A DNA stretch of 60,451 nucleotides from Catenulispora pinistramenti. GTDB taxonomy: Bacteria > Actinomycetota > Actinomycetes > Streptomycetales > Catenulisporaceae. The DNA is taken from the NCBI RefSeq assembly GCF_018274385.1, contig NZ_JAAFYZ010000039.1, positions 1 to 60,451 of the forward strand, read 5' to 3'. This document shows positions 25,184-32,984 of this stretch, piece by piece. Under the pieces are notes generated by a model that did not search any database, was not told the origin of the DNA, and was given only the letters and a program-made list of their open reading frames with translations. How positions within the stretch are numbered: position 1 is the first letter of the stretch; each line of letters starts with the position of its first letter. A program made the translations under genes and the position numbers.

Positions 25184-26743
25184 GTGCACGCCGATCTGCT
25201 GCTGCACGGAGCGCTGGTCCTGGACGGCACCGGGGCCGCCCCGATCCGGCGGGACATCGCGATCGTCGGGGACCGGATCAGCGAGGTTCGGATCAGCGAG
25301 GGTGCTCATACCGCCGCTGACAGCATCGACCTGACCGCTCTGGTCCTCGCCCCGGGCTTCATCGACATCCACACCCACTCCGATGTCAGCCTGCTGCACG
25401 ACTCGGCCGGGGAGAGCAAGGTCCTGCAGGGCGTGACCACCGAGGTCCTGGGCAACTGCGGCTTCTCGGCGTTCCCGGTCGGGCCCGGTCCCAGGCACGT
25501 CGCGAACCTGACCGCCCACCTCGGCCGGCTCGGAGACGCGCCGACCGAGATCGGCTGGACCGGGCTCGACGCCTACGGCGCGGCCCTTGGCCCGCTCGCC
25601 CTCAACGTCGCCACGCTGGTCGGCCACGGCGCGCTGCGGATCGCCGCGATGGACGACCCCTACGGCCCGGCGACCCCGCAGGACGTCGCCGCCATGGCCC
25701 GGCTGCTGGACGAGGCGCTCGCCGCCGGCGCCTACGGCATGTCCACCGGCCTGACCCACACACCCTCCTCCTACGCCCCGGCACCGGAGATCGAGGCACT
25801 GGCCGCCGTGGCCGCCCGGCACGGCGCGCTCTACGCCACCCACGCCAGAGCCGTCGCGGGCGGCGAGTTCGCGGCTGTCGACGAAGCGCTCGGCGCGGCG
25901 GGCCGCACCGGCGTCCGGCTCCAGTACTCACACCTGGCGCTGAACGAGCCCGCCAACTGGGGCCGCCACGCCGACGCGCTGCGCCGGTTCGAGACGGCCA
26001 CCGCCTCGGGACTGGACGCCGGCTTCGACGTCTACCCCTACGACGCCTCCTCCTCGGCGCTGATCCAGTACCTGCCCGAATGGGTCCAGAAGGACCCCGC
26101 CGGAGCCGACCGGCGCCGGGCCCTCGCCGCCATCGGCGAGGGCTGGTACGGCGGCATCCCCTGGCACTGGGACCGCGTCACCATCTCCGACGCCGCCGAT
26201 CCGGCGCTCGTCGGGCTGACGCTGGGCCAGATCGCCGATCTGTGGGGGCGCTCCCCGGAGGAAGTGGTACTGGACCTGTGCGCGGCCCCGGACGGCGGGT
26301 CCGCCCAGGCGGTACTGCACTACCGGCGGGAGGAGGACGTCCGGGCCTTCCTGTCCCACCCGCTCGCCGTGGTCGGCTCGGACGGCAACGCGGTTCCGGT
26401 CGCGGGCCGGGGAAAGCCGCACCCTCGGTCTTTCGGCACCTTTCCCAGGGTGCTGGGACGGTACGTGCGCGAGCGCGGGGACCTGGCGCTCGCCGACGCG
26501 GTCCGCCGGATGACCAGCGCTCCGGCCGACCGGCTGGGGCTGGCCGACCGGGGCCGGATCCGGGCCGGGGCGGTCGCCGACCTGGTCGCCTTCGATCCGG
26601 AGACCATCTCCGACCGGGCCACCTTCACCGAGCCCCGCCAGGCGCCGGCCGGGGTGGCGCTGACAATCGTCTCGGGCCGGGTCGTGGCGCGGGACGGCAA
26701 AGTGGGCGCGGAGCGTCCGGGAAAGGTGCTGCGCCGTGGCTGA
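25184..26743 (+). CDS. N-acyl-D-amino-acid deacylase (D-aminoacylase, amidohydrolase superfamily)
   Basis: A 519-residue enzyme from GTG 25184. GFIDIHTHSDVSLL is the HxH metal motif following the beta strand. TEVLGNCGFSAFPVG has the conserved Cys metal ligand, GLTHTPSSYAPAPEIEAL the GL-x-Y-x-P-like segment, and YATHARAV and VGSDGNAVPV the later His and the Asp. It ends ADLVAFDPETISDRATFTEP, the signature C-terminus of the D-aminoacylase group. It hydrolyses N-acyl-D-amino acids to the free D-amino acid, in the cytoplasm. It overlaps the next gene by eight bases, which encodes a D-amino-acid PLP enzyme, a coherent two-step route. Confidence 0.93.
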   Translation: MHADLLLHGALVLDGTGAAPIRRDIAIVGDRISEVRISEGAHTAADSIDLTALVLAPGFIDIHTHSDVSLLHDSAGESKVLQGVTTEVLGNCGFSAFPVGPGPRHVANLTAHLGRLGDAPTEIGWTGLDAYGAALGPLALNVATLVGHGALRIAAMDDPYGPATPQDVAAMARLLDEALAAGAYGMSTGLTHTPSSYAPAPEIEALAAVAARHGALYATHARAVAGGEFAAVDEALGAAGRTGVRLQYSHLALNEPANWGRHADALRRFETATASGLDAGFDVYPYDASSSALIQYLPEWVQKDPAGADRRRALAAIGEGWYGGIPWHWDRVTISDAADPALVGLTLGQIADLWGRSPEEVVLDLCAAPDGGSAQAVLHYRREEDVRAFLSHPLAVVGSDGNAVPVAGRGKPHPRSFGTFPRVLGRYVRERGDLALADAVRRMTSAPADRLGLADRGRIRAGAVADLVAFDPETISDRATFTEPRQAPAGVALTIVSGRVVARDGKVGAERPGKVLRRG

Positions 26744-27881
26744 CGGTCTGAATGTGGCGGACGGTCTGAATGTGGCGGACGGTCTGTTCGACGGGACCAT
26801 CGCCCTACCGCGAGCCGTCGTCCTGCGTGACGCACTGGAGCACAACATCGCGACCATGGCAGCCTACTGCCGCGCCCAAGGCGTCCGCCTCGCCCCGCAC
26901 GCCAAGACCACGATGTGCCCCGCGATCGTCGCCCGCCAGCTCCAGGCCGGCGCGTGGGCCGTCACAGTGGCCAACCCGCGCCAGGCACTGGTCCTGGACG
27001 CCCCCCGAATCCTCATCGCCAACCAGGTCGTGGACCCCGGTTCCCTACGACAGCTGCACGTCCTGCGCGACCGCGAGGTCTACTGCTACGCCGACTCGAC
27101 AGCCTCACTGGAAGCCCTGGAGTCAGTGGCCTTCCCCGGACTCAGGGTCCTGGTGGAGCTCGGCGTCCCCGCCGGCCGCACCGGCCTGCGGGACGACACA
27201 GCCGCCCTCGAACTGGCCCGCCGGATCGAGGCCGGACCCCTCACCCTCGGCGGCATCGCGGCGTTCGAGGGTATCCTCGACCCCGGACCCCGCCTTGATA
27301 CGTTGCTGGAACGCCTGTCAGCCCTCGCGCAGCGGCTCGACGGCATCGTGACCCTCGGCGGCAGCGTCCACTTCGACCGAGCCGTCCAAGCCCTCCCCGA
27401 CCTCGCCCCCCGCTTGGTCCTGCGCAGCGGCTGCTACGTCACCCACGACGGGGGCTACTACGACCGGCTGTCCCCCTTCGGCAGCCACGCGACCGGCCCA
27501 TACCGCCTCCGCGAGGCACTGGAGGTCTGGGGCACCGTGCTCTCCCGCCCCGAACCGAAGTCGGCCGTCATCGGAATCGGCCGCCGCGACGTGTCCCACG
27601 ACGCCGGGCTCCCCTCAGTACGGCACATCCGCCGCCACGGCCACAGCCACGCCGCCGCCGCCGCCACCGCCACCGCCACCCTGGATCCCCAAGGCCTAGA
27701 GGTGACGGCCCTCAACGACCAACACCTCATCCTCCGGCTCCCCGCCGACCATCCACTGGCGGTCGGTGACGCGGTCGGTCTGTCGGTGTCACACCCCTGC
27801 ACGACCTTCGACAAGTGGCGCAGCGTCCTGATTGTTGATGAGGCGTACTCGGTCGTCGAGGACGCGCCGACGCTGTTCTGA
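26736..27881 (+). CDS. D-threonine aldolase/D-serine dehydratase-like PLP enzyme (fold-type III)
   Basis: A 381-residue protein from GTG 26736. LAPHAKTTMCPAIVARQL carries the PLP Lys of the alanine-racemase-like barrel (about residue 54). AFEGILDPGP, HFDRAV and LRSGCYVTHDGGYY follow the DSD1/D-TA layout. VSHPCTTFDKWRS near the C-terminus provides the His-x-Cys metal site of D-serine dehydratases and D-threonine aldolases. The N-terminus carries an extra ADGLNV repeat. It should cleave or deaminate the D-amino acid released by the overlapping D-aminoacylase. Whether it is an aldolase or dehydratase cannot be told from the sequence. Confidence 0.87.
   Translation: MADGLNVADGLNVADGLFDGTIALPRAVVLRDALEHNIATMAAYCRAQGVRLAPHAKTTMCPAIVARQLQAGAWAVTVANPRQALVLDAPRILIANQVVDPGSLRQLHVLRDREVYCYADSTASLEALESVAFPGLRVLVELGVPAGRTGLRDDTAALELARRIEAGPLTLGGIAAFEGILDPGPRLDTLLERLSALAQRLDGIVTLGGSVHFDRAVQALPDLAPRLVLRSGCYVTHDGGYYDRLSPFGSHATGPYRLREALEVWGTVLSRPEPKSAVIGIGRRDVSHDAGLPSVRHIRRHGHSHAAAAATATATLDPQGLEVTALNDQHLILRLPADHPLAVGDAVGLSVSHPCTTFDKWRSVLIVDEAYSVVEDAPTLF
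26739..26786 (+). repeat. 18-bp tandem repeat encoding ADGLNV at a gene start
   Basis: Two full 18-base copies and a 12-base partial copy (26739-26756, 26757-26774, 26775-26786) encode ADGLNV-ADGLNV-ADGL directly after the GTG start. The first copy overlaps the stop codon of the D-aminoacylase gene. Each repeat preserves the reading frame, so copy number would only change the N-terminal length. Confidence 0.9.
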
Positions 27882-27905
27882 CGGCAGCGCGACTGCAGTA
27901 CAACG

Positions 27906-28433
27906 GGGGCTGGAGTTCGCGGGCCGGGTTGCGGTTGGGGTGTGGGTTTTAAATGCTTTTTACGGCCTTCGGTCATAGTTGTGCCGGTTCGGGGTTCGGG
28001 GTGGTGGGTCTGTGACTTGGCTGCCGGTTCGCGCGTTCACAACCCCGCCCCACCTCAGGCCTCTTCAACTCCAGCAAGTCCGAGCAAGGGCAAGATCAAC
28101 GGCAAAGTCAAGGTCAAGGGCTGTGGTGAAGGGCCGGGCCTCCGGCGGGCCTCGGCAACCTCAGGGAAACTAGCGCGGTTCCCTAGGGTGGCCGATCTAG
28201 TCTCAGCGGCTGCGGTTTGTGGGGTGGTGCGGTCCGTTCCCCACGGTCGCGTCGTCAGCCCGGGGGGTACAGCACCGGTGTCCGGGGGTAAAGTCCGCGC
28301 GCTTGCGGTCGGGCGTGTGAGCTGCGGTTTTTGATAGCGCGAACTTGACCCCCGGCCACCGGCGCTGTAGGCGAAGCCCTGCCGACGCGACCGAGGGGAA
28401 CGAACCGAAAACCAGCCGGAGAAATACAAAACG
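27906..28433 (+). repeat. Left arm of a large imperfect inverted repeat
   Basis: This 528-base stretch recurs in inverted orientation at 28797-29332. It is strongly conserved, with scattered substitutions and a few short indels (for example around 28080-28110, where the copies differ in an AAG-rich stretch). Inside the arm, about 28230-28305 and 28345-28412 are themselves inverted relatives of each other (both carry GTTCCCC-CGGTCGCGTCG and CCGGGGGT-AAGT). No credible gene is present; the open frames here are GC-driven. Confidence 0.88.
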
Positions 28434-28796
28434 CAGGGAACGAGGACACCGGTTGGCTGCTGCGGCTGCCGGTGAGGGCGTGGCGGCGGGTAGCTGGTTG
28501 GGTGGTCGACAACATGCCCGGGTGTAGTGCAGTTAACAGGCCCATATGCGGTGCTGGACGGCCGTGCCCGCGATGAGTCTCGAAGACCCGGACAAGGCCC
28601 AGCTTGGCGACTACTGCAGCCGATTTTCGCCGATCTGTCTCAGCAACCTGCTATCCCGGTGGTGGTATTGGTTGTTTGTTGCCGCCGTGCCGATCCGGCG
28701 CCCGCCAACCCGGAACGCGCACCTCGGATACCGGCGCGCTGGCCAGCACCGGGACCGGCGGTCGAACTCGCCGGGCCGCCGGTACCCGCACCCCCC
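28434..28796. other. 363-bp spacer between the inverted repeat arms
   Basis: A unique sequence lies between the two arms. Several short frames are open, such as one from ATG 28546 giving an MRCWTAVPAMSLEDPD start, but none resembles a known family and none has a convincing ribosome site. It may be a remnant of a former gene or a captured fragment. I see no transposase motif, tRNA or terminator in it. Confidence 0.6.
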
Positions 28797-29332
28797 GTTT
28801 TGTATTTCTCCGGCTGGTTTTCGGTTCGTTCCCCTCGGTCGCGTCGGCAGGGCTTCGCCTACAGTGCCGGTGGCCGGGGGTCAAGTTCGCGCTATCAAAA
28901 CCGCAGCTCACACGCATGACCGCAAGCGCGCGGACTTGACCCCCGGACACCGGTGCTGTACCCCCCGGGCTGACGACGCGACCGAGGGGAACGAACCGCA
29001 CCACCCCACAAACCGCAGCCGCTGAGACCGACCCAGCCACCCGAGGGAACCGCGCAAGTTTCCCTGAGGTTGCCGAGGCCCGCCGGAGGCCCGGCTCTTC
29101 ATCACAGCTCTTGATCTTGCTGTTGATCTGGTCTTTGATCTGGCTCTTGCCCTTGTTCCGACTTGCTGGAGTTGAAGAGGCCTGAGGTGCGGCGGGGTTG
29201 TGAACGCGCGAACCGGCAGCCGACACACACACCCGCCGACCCGAACCCCGAACCGGCACAACTATGACCGAAGGCGTAAAAAGCTTTGAAAACCACACCC
29301 CAACAGCAACCCGGCACGCGAACTCCAGCCCC
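28797..29332 (-). repeat. Right arm of the large inverted repeat
   Basis: Reverse complement of the left arm (27906-28433), 536 bases, with differences in the stretch around 29100-29150. The outer end (29332) lies about ten bases before homology to 4-hydroxybenzoate hydroxylase begins, so the arm end coincides with a gene disruption. The nested approximately 70-base inverted relatives are present here too, around 28820-28890 and 28930-29000. Confidence 0.88.
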
Positions 29333-29342
29333 AAAAAAACCT

Positions 29343-29738
29343 GCGGCCCCATCACCGTCAAATCGGTCCTCCCGACGCGCAGCCACGTCACCGAACCCAT
29401 GCGCCACGGCCGCATCCTGCTCGCCGGCGACGCCGCCCACATCGTGCCCCCGACCGGCGCCAAAGGCCTGAACCTCGCCACCGGCGACGTCATCATCCTG
29501 GCCCGCGCCCTGACCCACCTGAAGCAGACAGGCTCCACGCAACTCCTCGACGCCTACTCCGAGACCTGCCTGGAACGCGTCTGGCGCGCGGAGCACTTCT
29601 CCTACTTCATGACCACGACCCCGCACCCCGACCCCGACCAGTCCGCCTTCGACACCAGGCTCCAGCTGTCACAACTGGCCCGTATCGCCTCCTCGCGCAG
29701 TGCGGCCGCCGAGTTGGCGCAGAACTACGTGGGCGTTC
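29343..29738 (+). pseudogene. pobA: 4-hydroxybenzoate 3-monooxygenase remnant, truncated at both ends
   Basis: Translation gives about 132 residues matching the C-terminal third of PobA. It begins at GPITVKSVLPTRSHVTEPM, continues with RHGRILLAGDAAHIVPPTG (the GD-x-A-H FAD ribityl motif) and AKGLNLATGDVIILARAL, and ends AELAQNYVGVP, where intact enzymes stop within a few residues. The N-terminal two thirds with the GxGxxG FAD site are missing and are replaced by the inverted repeat. At the 3' end the normal stop is absent and the frame runs into the convergent cupin gene. It cannot encode a functional monooxygenase. Confidence 0.85.
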
Positions 29739-30662
29739 CTATTCCCGGCCGTCCGCCGGGTTCTCGAACTGGATGCCGCCGTCGGTGGTGACCTCGTCGA
29801 ACTGGTCCGAGGGGACCGCGGGGAGCTGGATCGGGGGCAGGCCGACGGTGTAGAGCACCATCTCCTCCTCGGCGGTGTAGTCCACGTCTTCGCCCGGTTC
29901 GGCCTCGATCGCGCCGAGCTTGGCGATCTCGGTGCCCGACACGTCGCCCCTGCCCGACACGTCGCCCCTGCCCGACACGCCGCCCCTGCCCGACACGCCG
30001 CCCCTGCCCGACACGCTGCCGCTGCCGGACAGCACGACGGTCAGGCGGCGGGCGTCCTGGCTGCTGCTGGTCCAGGTGGCGCCCGCGTCGATCTTGATCA
30101 TGTCGATCCAGAACGCGCGCTCGCTGAAGGAGCCGAAGAACTTGCGCTCGACGCCTTCGCTGCCCGGGACCGGCAGCCAGTTGAAGCGGGCCGGGTCCAT
30201 CTTGATGACGCCCTGGTAGCGGGCTCGGGGGAACTTGTTCGGGCGGCGTTCGCGGCGTTCGCGCTGGGCCTCGGGGTTGCCCGGCCCGCGGCCGCGTCCC
30301 GCGCCCATGCCCAGGCCCGACGCCCCGGCGAATTGCAGGACGAGCTGGACCCGGTTCGGCTTACCGGGCTCCAGCGGGTCGTTCTGCGGCCCGTAGGTCT
30401 GGCCCTCGGGGAAGTAGCCGATCTCGCCCTCGTGCAGGATCCCCTGCTCGCCGACGTCCATGTCGCCGACGATCGGCAGGCGCACCTGCTCGAAGGTGTG
30501 GCGGTGCCGCGGCATGACGAAGTCGGCCTCGTTGCGGCCGAGGATGTAGCGGTAGTTCTCCAGCGGCTTGCCGCGGTCGCCCATCAGCAGGTAGTTGAAC
30601 GAGACGGTCCCGCGCGGGTGGTCCATGCTGAACGCGTTCTCGTCGTAGACGGTGATCTTCAT
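29739..30662 (-). CDS. Cupin-domain protein
   Basis: 307 residues from ATG 30662 (in-frame GTG 30668 also possible). The N-terminal half contains FVMPRHRHTFEQVRLPIVGD, a cupin His/Glu metal motif (HRH then E), followed by GEIGYFPEGQTYGPQ and VQLVLQFAGASG. A basic Gly/Arg linker (GAGRGRGPGNPEAQRERRER) leads to a second, more degenerate cupin-like half (FGSFSERAFWIDMIKIDAGATW). A six-residue repeat (SGRGGV/SGRGDV) interrupts that half. Function unknown; dioxygenase or sugar-binding roles are possible. It lies beside the pobA remnant and divergent from the GlcG/HbpS gene. Confidence 0.75.
   Translation of the reverse strand: MKITVYDENAFSMDHPRGTVSFNYLLMGDRGKPLENYRYILGRNEADFVMPRHRHTFEQVRLPIVGDMDVGEQGILHEGEIGYFPEGQTYGPQNDPLEPGKPNRVQLVLQFAGASGLGMGAGRGRGPGNPEAQRERRERRPNKFPRARYQGVIKMDPARFNWLPVPGSEGVERKFFGSFSERAFWIDMIKIDAGATWTSSSQDARRLTVVLSGSGSVSGRGGVSGRGGVSGRGDVSGRGDVSGTEIAKLGAIEAEPGEDVDYTAEEEMVLYTVGLPPIQLPAVPSDQFDEVTTDGGIQFENPADGRE
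29935..30024 (-). repeat. Five 18-bp tandem repeats inside the cupin gene
   Basis: Five consecutive 18-base units (cccgacacgtcgcccctg and variants) encode repeated SGRGG/DV hexapeptides within the second cupin half. All preserve frame. The first four differ by a single base; the fifth is more degenerate. The insertion lies between beta strands (LTVVLSGSGSV and SGTEIAKLGAIEA), so it probably forms a flexible surface loop. Confidence 0.9.
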
Positions 30663-30868
30663 CAGCACTCACTTCTTGAGGGGGTTCTCCTGGTCCTGTT
30701 CCAGGAAACCAACCAAGTAGGTTTGTGTCAATGCGGGGCTGGCTGCCGCTTGGTCCGGCTGTGGTGAGCGCTGACTGCCGAGGTCGGGGCGGGTGTGGTA
30801 GGTCACGAGGTGCGATCCAGCCTGCCCCGAGTCTTTCAAGTAGGAAGGCTTACTAGTAGGTTGGCTCC
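30663..30868. promoter_or_regulatory. Divergent promoter gap with AGTAGG elements
   Basis: The 206-base gap between the cupin and GlcG/HbpS genes contains CCAAGTAGGTTTG near 30711-30723 and CAAGTAGGAAGG then TAGTAGGTTGG near 30837-30864. The GntR gene's own upstream region has CTACC-AGATA-GGTAG (32248-32262), which shares the TAGGT/ACCTA core. This suggests common control by the FCD-type GntR regulator encoded nearby; the link is inferred. Confidence 0.4.
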
Positions 30869-31300
30869 ATGACCACACTGACCCTGCAGCGGGCCTCTGA
30901 CATCGTCGACGCCGCCCTCGCCAAGGCGCGTGAGCTCGGGTTCCGGCCGCTGGCGGTGACCGTCCTGGATCCCGGGGGCAACGCGATCGTCCTCAAGCGC
31001 GAGGATCACGCCGGCATCCTGCGGCCCGGCATCGCGCACGCGAAGGCGTGGGGCTGCGTCGGGATGGGTGTCGGCGGTGCCGCGGGGGCCCGGCACGCTA
31101 CCCGTGACCCCGCGTTCTTCGCCGCGCTCGCCGCCATTTCCGAGGGGCGCGTCGCCGCCTCCCGGGGTGGCGTGCTGATCCGGGACGCCGACGGGGAAGT
31201 CGTCGGTGCGGTCGGCGTCAGCGGGGATCGGCCCGAGAACGATGAGACCTGCGCGGTCTTCGGCGTGCAGAGCGTGGGGCTCACGGCCGATATCGGCTGA
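30869..31300 (+). CDS. GlcG/HbpS family protein
   Basis: A 143-residue protein starting MTTLTLQRASDIVDAALAKA, with the typical PLAVTVLDPGGNAIVLKRED core and the C-terminal GGVLIRDADGEVVGAVGVSG and CAVFGVQSVGL. Family members include GlcG of glycolate operons and the haem-binding HbpS of Streptomyces. No signal peptide is visible, so it is the intracellular GlcG-like form. Convergent with the GntR gene, with nine bases between stops. Its role is probably in small-molecule (hydroxy acid or cofactor) binding. Confidence 0.88.
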   Translation: MTTLTLQRASDIVDAALAKARELGFRPLAVTVLDPGGNAIVLKREDHAGILRPGIAHAKAWGCVGMGVGGAAGARHATRDPAFFAALAAISEGRVAASRGGVLIRDADGEVVGAVGVSGDRPENDETCAVFGVQSVGLTADIG

Positions 31301-31309
31301 GCCCGATCA

Positions 31310-32191
31310 CTACCGCTGTCGAGGCTCCGCGGCGCCCGCCAGCCGCACGTTCTCGTTGAGCCAGCCCGCCAGAACCTGCCGCAGCCCCGGATCGGACTCG
31401 GCGAGCTCCTTGGCGCGGGGCAGCGACTGCACGCGGTCGACGACGCGCCGGTGGTACTCGCGCACCAGGCTCACGGCGCGGATCGCGTCGCGGTCGGCGA
31501 GCGCGTCGGCGATCTCCACGCGGGTCTCGGCGACCGAGGCGGCGACCGCGCCGAAGCCGTCTCGGGCCGAGCCGTCCTGGCCGGACCCGTCCCGGCCGGA
31601 CCCGGGACCGCCCGATCCGTCCCGGCCCGACCCGGCCACCTTGGCGGCCAGGCCGAGCTGGATCTCGGTGATGCAGCGGCACAGCGCCGTCAGCAGGGGA
31701 TTGTGCGACATCTCGGCCAGCTGGTCGAAGAAGGCCTTCAGGTCCGCGATCATGCGGGGGGTGTCGCCGGTCTCCAGCGTGCGCGCCGCCGTGACCTTGA
31801 ACTCGGCGAGCTCGGCGTCGGTGGCGTGCTGGGCCGCCAGTTCGGCGGCGTAGGCGTTCAGCGCGCCGAGCAGCCCGAGCACGTCCCGGACCTGCATCTT
31901 CTCGAACTGCACGACCGAGGAGATCGACAGCGCGAGCAGCGAACCACCCTGCGCCGTCACCGTGGCCCGGGCCCCGTTCCGCATCCTGATCAGTCCCATC
32001 GCCGTCAGGACCCTGATCGCCTCGCGCACGGTCGGCGCGCTCACGTCGTAGTGCGCGGCCAACTCCCGCTCGGCGGGCAGTTTCGAACCGTCCGGCAGCG
32101 AGCCGTCGAGGATCCGGGTGCGCAGATCCTCGACGATCTGGTCGGCCACCCGCTGGCGCGTCACGGGGGCGGGGTCCTGCAACGGGAACAT
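31310..32191 (-). CDS. GntR family transcriptional regulator with FCD domain
   Basis: A 293-residue regulator from ATG 32191 (GGAGG ten bases upstream). The winged helix covers RQRVADQIVEDLRTRILDG and KLPAERELAAHYDVSAPTVREAIRVL. The helical FCD effector domain follows, with LGLLGALNAYAAELAA and EYHRRVVDRV. A low-complexity insertion rich in Gly, Ser, Arg and Asp (GSGRDGSGGPGSGRDG) near residues 185-210 interrupts the FCD domain, which is unusual. An open frame continues upstream to 33079 and is an artefact. Likely controls the cupin and GlcG/HbpS genes. Confidence 0.9.
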   Translation of the reverse strand: MFPLQDPAPVTRQRVADQIVEDLRTRILDGSLPDGSKLPAERELAAHYDVSAPTVREAIRVLTAMGLIRMRNGARATVTAQGGSLLALSISSVVQFEKMQVRDVLGLLGALNAYAAELAAQHATDAELAEFKVTAARTLETGDTPRMIADLKAFFDQLAEMSHNPLLTALCRCITEIQLGLAAKVAGSGRDGSGGPGSGRDGSGQDGSARDGFGAVAASVAETRVEIADALADRDAIRAVSLVREYHRRVVDRVQSLPRAKELAESDPGLRQVLAGWLNENVRLAGAAEPRQR

Positions 32192-32247
32192 GCGCTCGCC
32201 ACCTCCCAGCAGCAGCTGACGCCGGTCGTCGCTGTCTGGGGCAGAAC

Positions 32248-32262
32248 CTACCAGATAGGTAG
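32248..32262. promoter_or_regulatory. Inverted repeat CTACC-N5-GGTAG upstream of the GntR gene
   Basis: A perfect 5-5-5 inverted repeat lies 57-71 bases upstream of the GntR/FCD start. FadR-type regulators commonly bind short palindromes of this size in their own promoters. The half-site GGTAG/CTACC resembles the AGTAGG elements in the cupin-GlcG gap. Confidence 0.5.
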
Positions 32263-32325
32263 CGGATCTTGCTATCGGCGGCGGCGTCATGCCGATGCCG
32301 CGCGGCCCGCGCCCCGGCGGCGGTC

Positions 32326-32871
32326 TCAGCTGCCTGCGGCGGACGCCGCGTTCGAGGCCGCGACAGCGCCGGCGAAGTCCGGCTGCACGCCCAGCTGCGC
32401 CAGCATCACGCTGACACCGACATAGCAGTTGAACTCCTTGACCTTCCCGTCCTCGATGTACCAGAAGTCGGCGGTCGGGATGTCGAGCTTGGCGCCGCTG
32501 GGCGGCAGGACGCCGGCCGGCGTGGGGAACGGCCCGGTGACGGTGCCCTGGATGCTCAGCTCGACGGCCACAATGTTGCCCATCACGTGGAACCTGCGCA
32601 GGTCGCGGTGCAGGTCGGGGGCCAGCTGGCCCATGAAGGCGACCAGGTCGCCCAGGTGCTCGCCGCGGTAGCTCTCCCCGGCGACGACGTTGTTGAACAC
32701 GCCGTCCTCGGCGAACAGGGCCTTGAATCCCTCGACGTCCAGCACGCCGCCCTCGGCCGCGTGGTAGGCGGCGCGGACGATCGCCTCGGCGTCGGTCGCG
32801 GTGGTGCCCGTCGTGGTGCCCGTCGTGCCGCCCGTCGCGGTGGTGTCGGCGCCAGTGGTGATGTCGCTCAT
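32326..32871 (-). CDS. SnoaL-like/NTF2-fold protein
   Basis: A 181-residue protein with a Thr/Gly-rich N-terminal stretch (TATGGTTGTTTGTTATDAE), probably disordered, followed by an NTF2-like cone: AIVRAAYHAAEGG, FKALFAEDGVFNNVVAGESY, GKVKEFNCYVGVSVMLAQLG. The YHAAEGG...FAEDGVF spacing matches SnoaL-like polyketide cyclases and ketosteroid-isomerase-like proteins. The function is not deducible. Its promoter carries CAARCG/CGYTTG sites shared with the TetR gene next to it, so it is probably that regulator's target. Confidence 0.75.
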   Translation of the reverse strand: MSDITTGADTTATGGTTGTTTGTTATDAEAIVRAAYHAAEGGVLDVEGFKALFAEDGVFNNVVAGESYRGEHLGDLVAFMGQLAPDLHRDLRRFHVMGNIVAVELSIQGTVTGPFPTPAGVLPPSGAKLDIPTADFWYIEDGKVKEFNCYVGVSVMLAQLGVQPDFAGAVAASNAASAAGS

Positions 32872-32896
32872 GGATCTCCCCTTCCAGAAGGTTATT

Positions 32897-32952
32897 CAAA
32901 CGCTTGCTTAAGATTCTGCGCCGAGCTCCGCACCCTGTCAAGCGTCCGTTTG
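32897..32952. promoter_or_regulatory. Two TetR-type operator sites between the SnoaL-like and TetR genes
   Basis: CAAGCGTCCGTTTG (32939-32952) is an inverted repeat of CAARCG and CGYTTG around two bases. CAAACGCTTG at 32897-32906 is a compressed relative. A near-identical site, CAAACAGCCGCTTG, sits upstream of the TetR gene at 33628-33641 (reading the 32939 site on the minus strand gives 12 of 14 matches). This suggests the TetR protein controls both genes. Confidence 0.6.
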
Positions 32953-32984
32953 AATTGTTTCCCGCCCGACAACTCCCGGCCAGG

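Noticed and set aside
28434-28796. Transposase or other gene inside the inverted repeat
   Set aside because: None of the short frames shows family motifs, a plausible length or a ribosome site.
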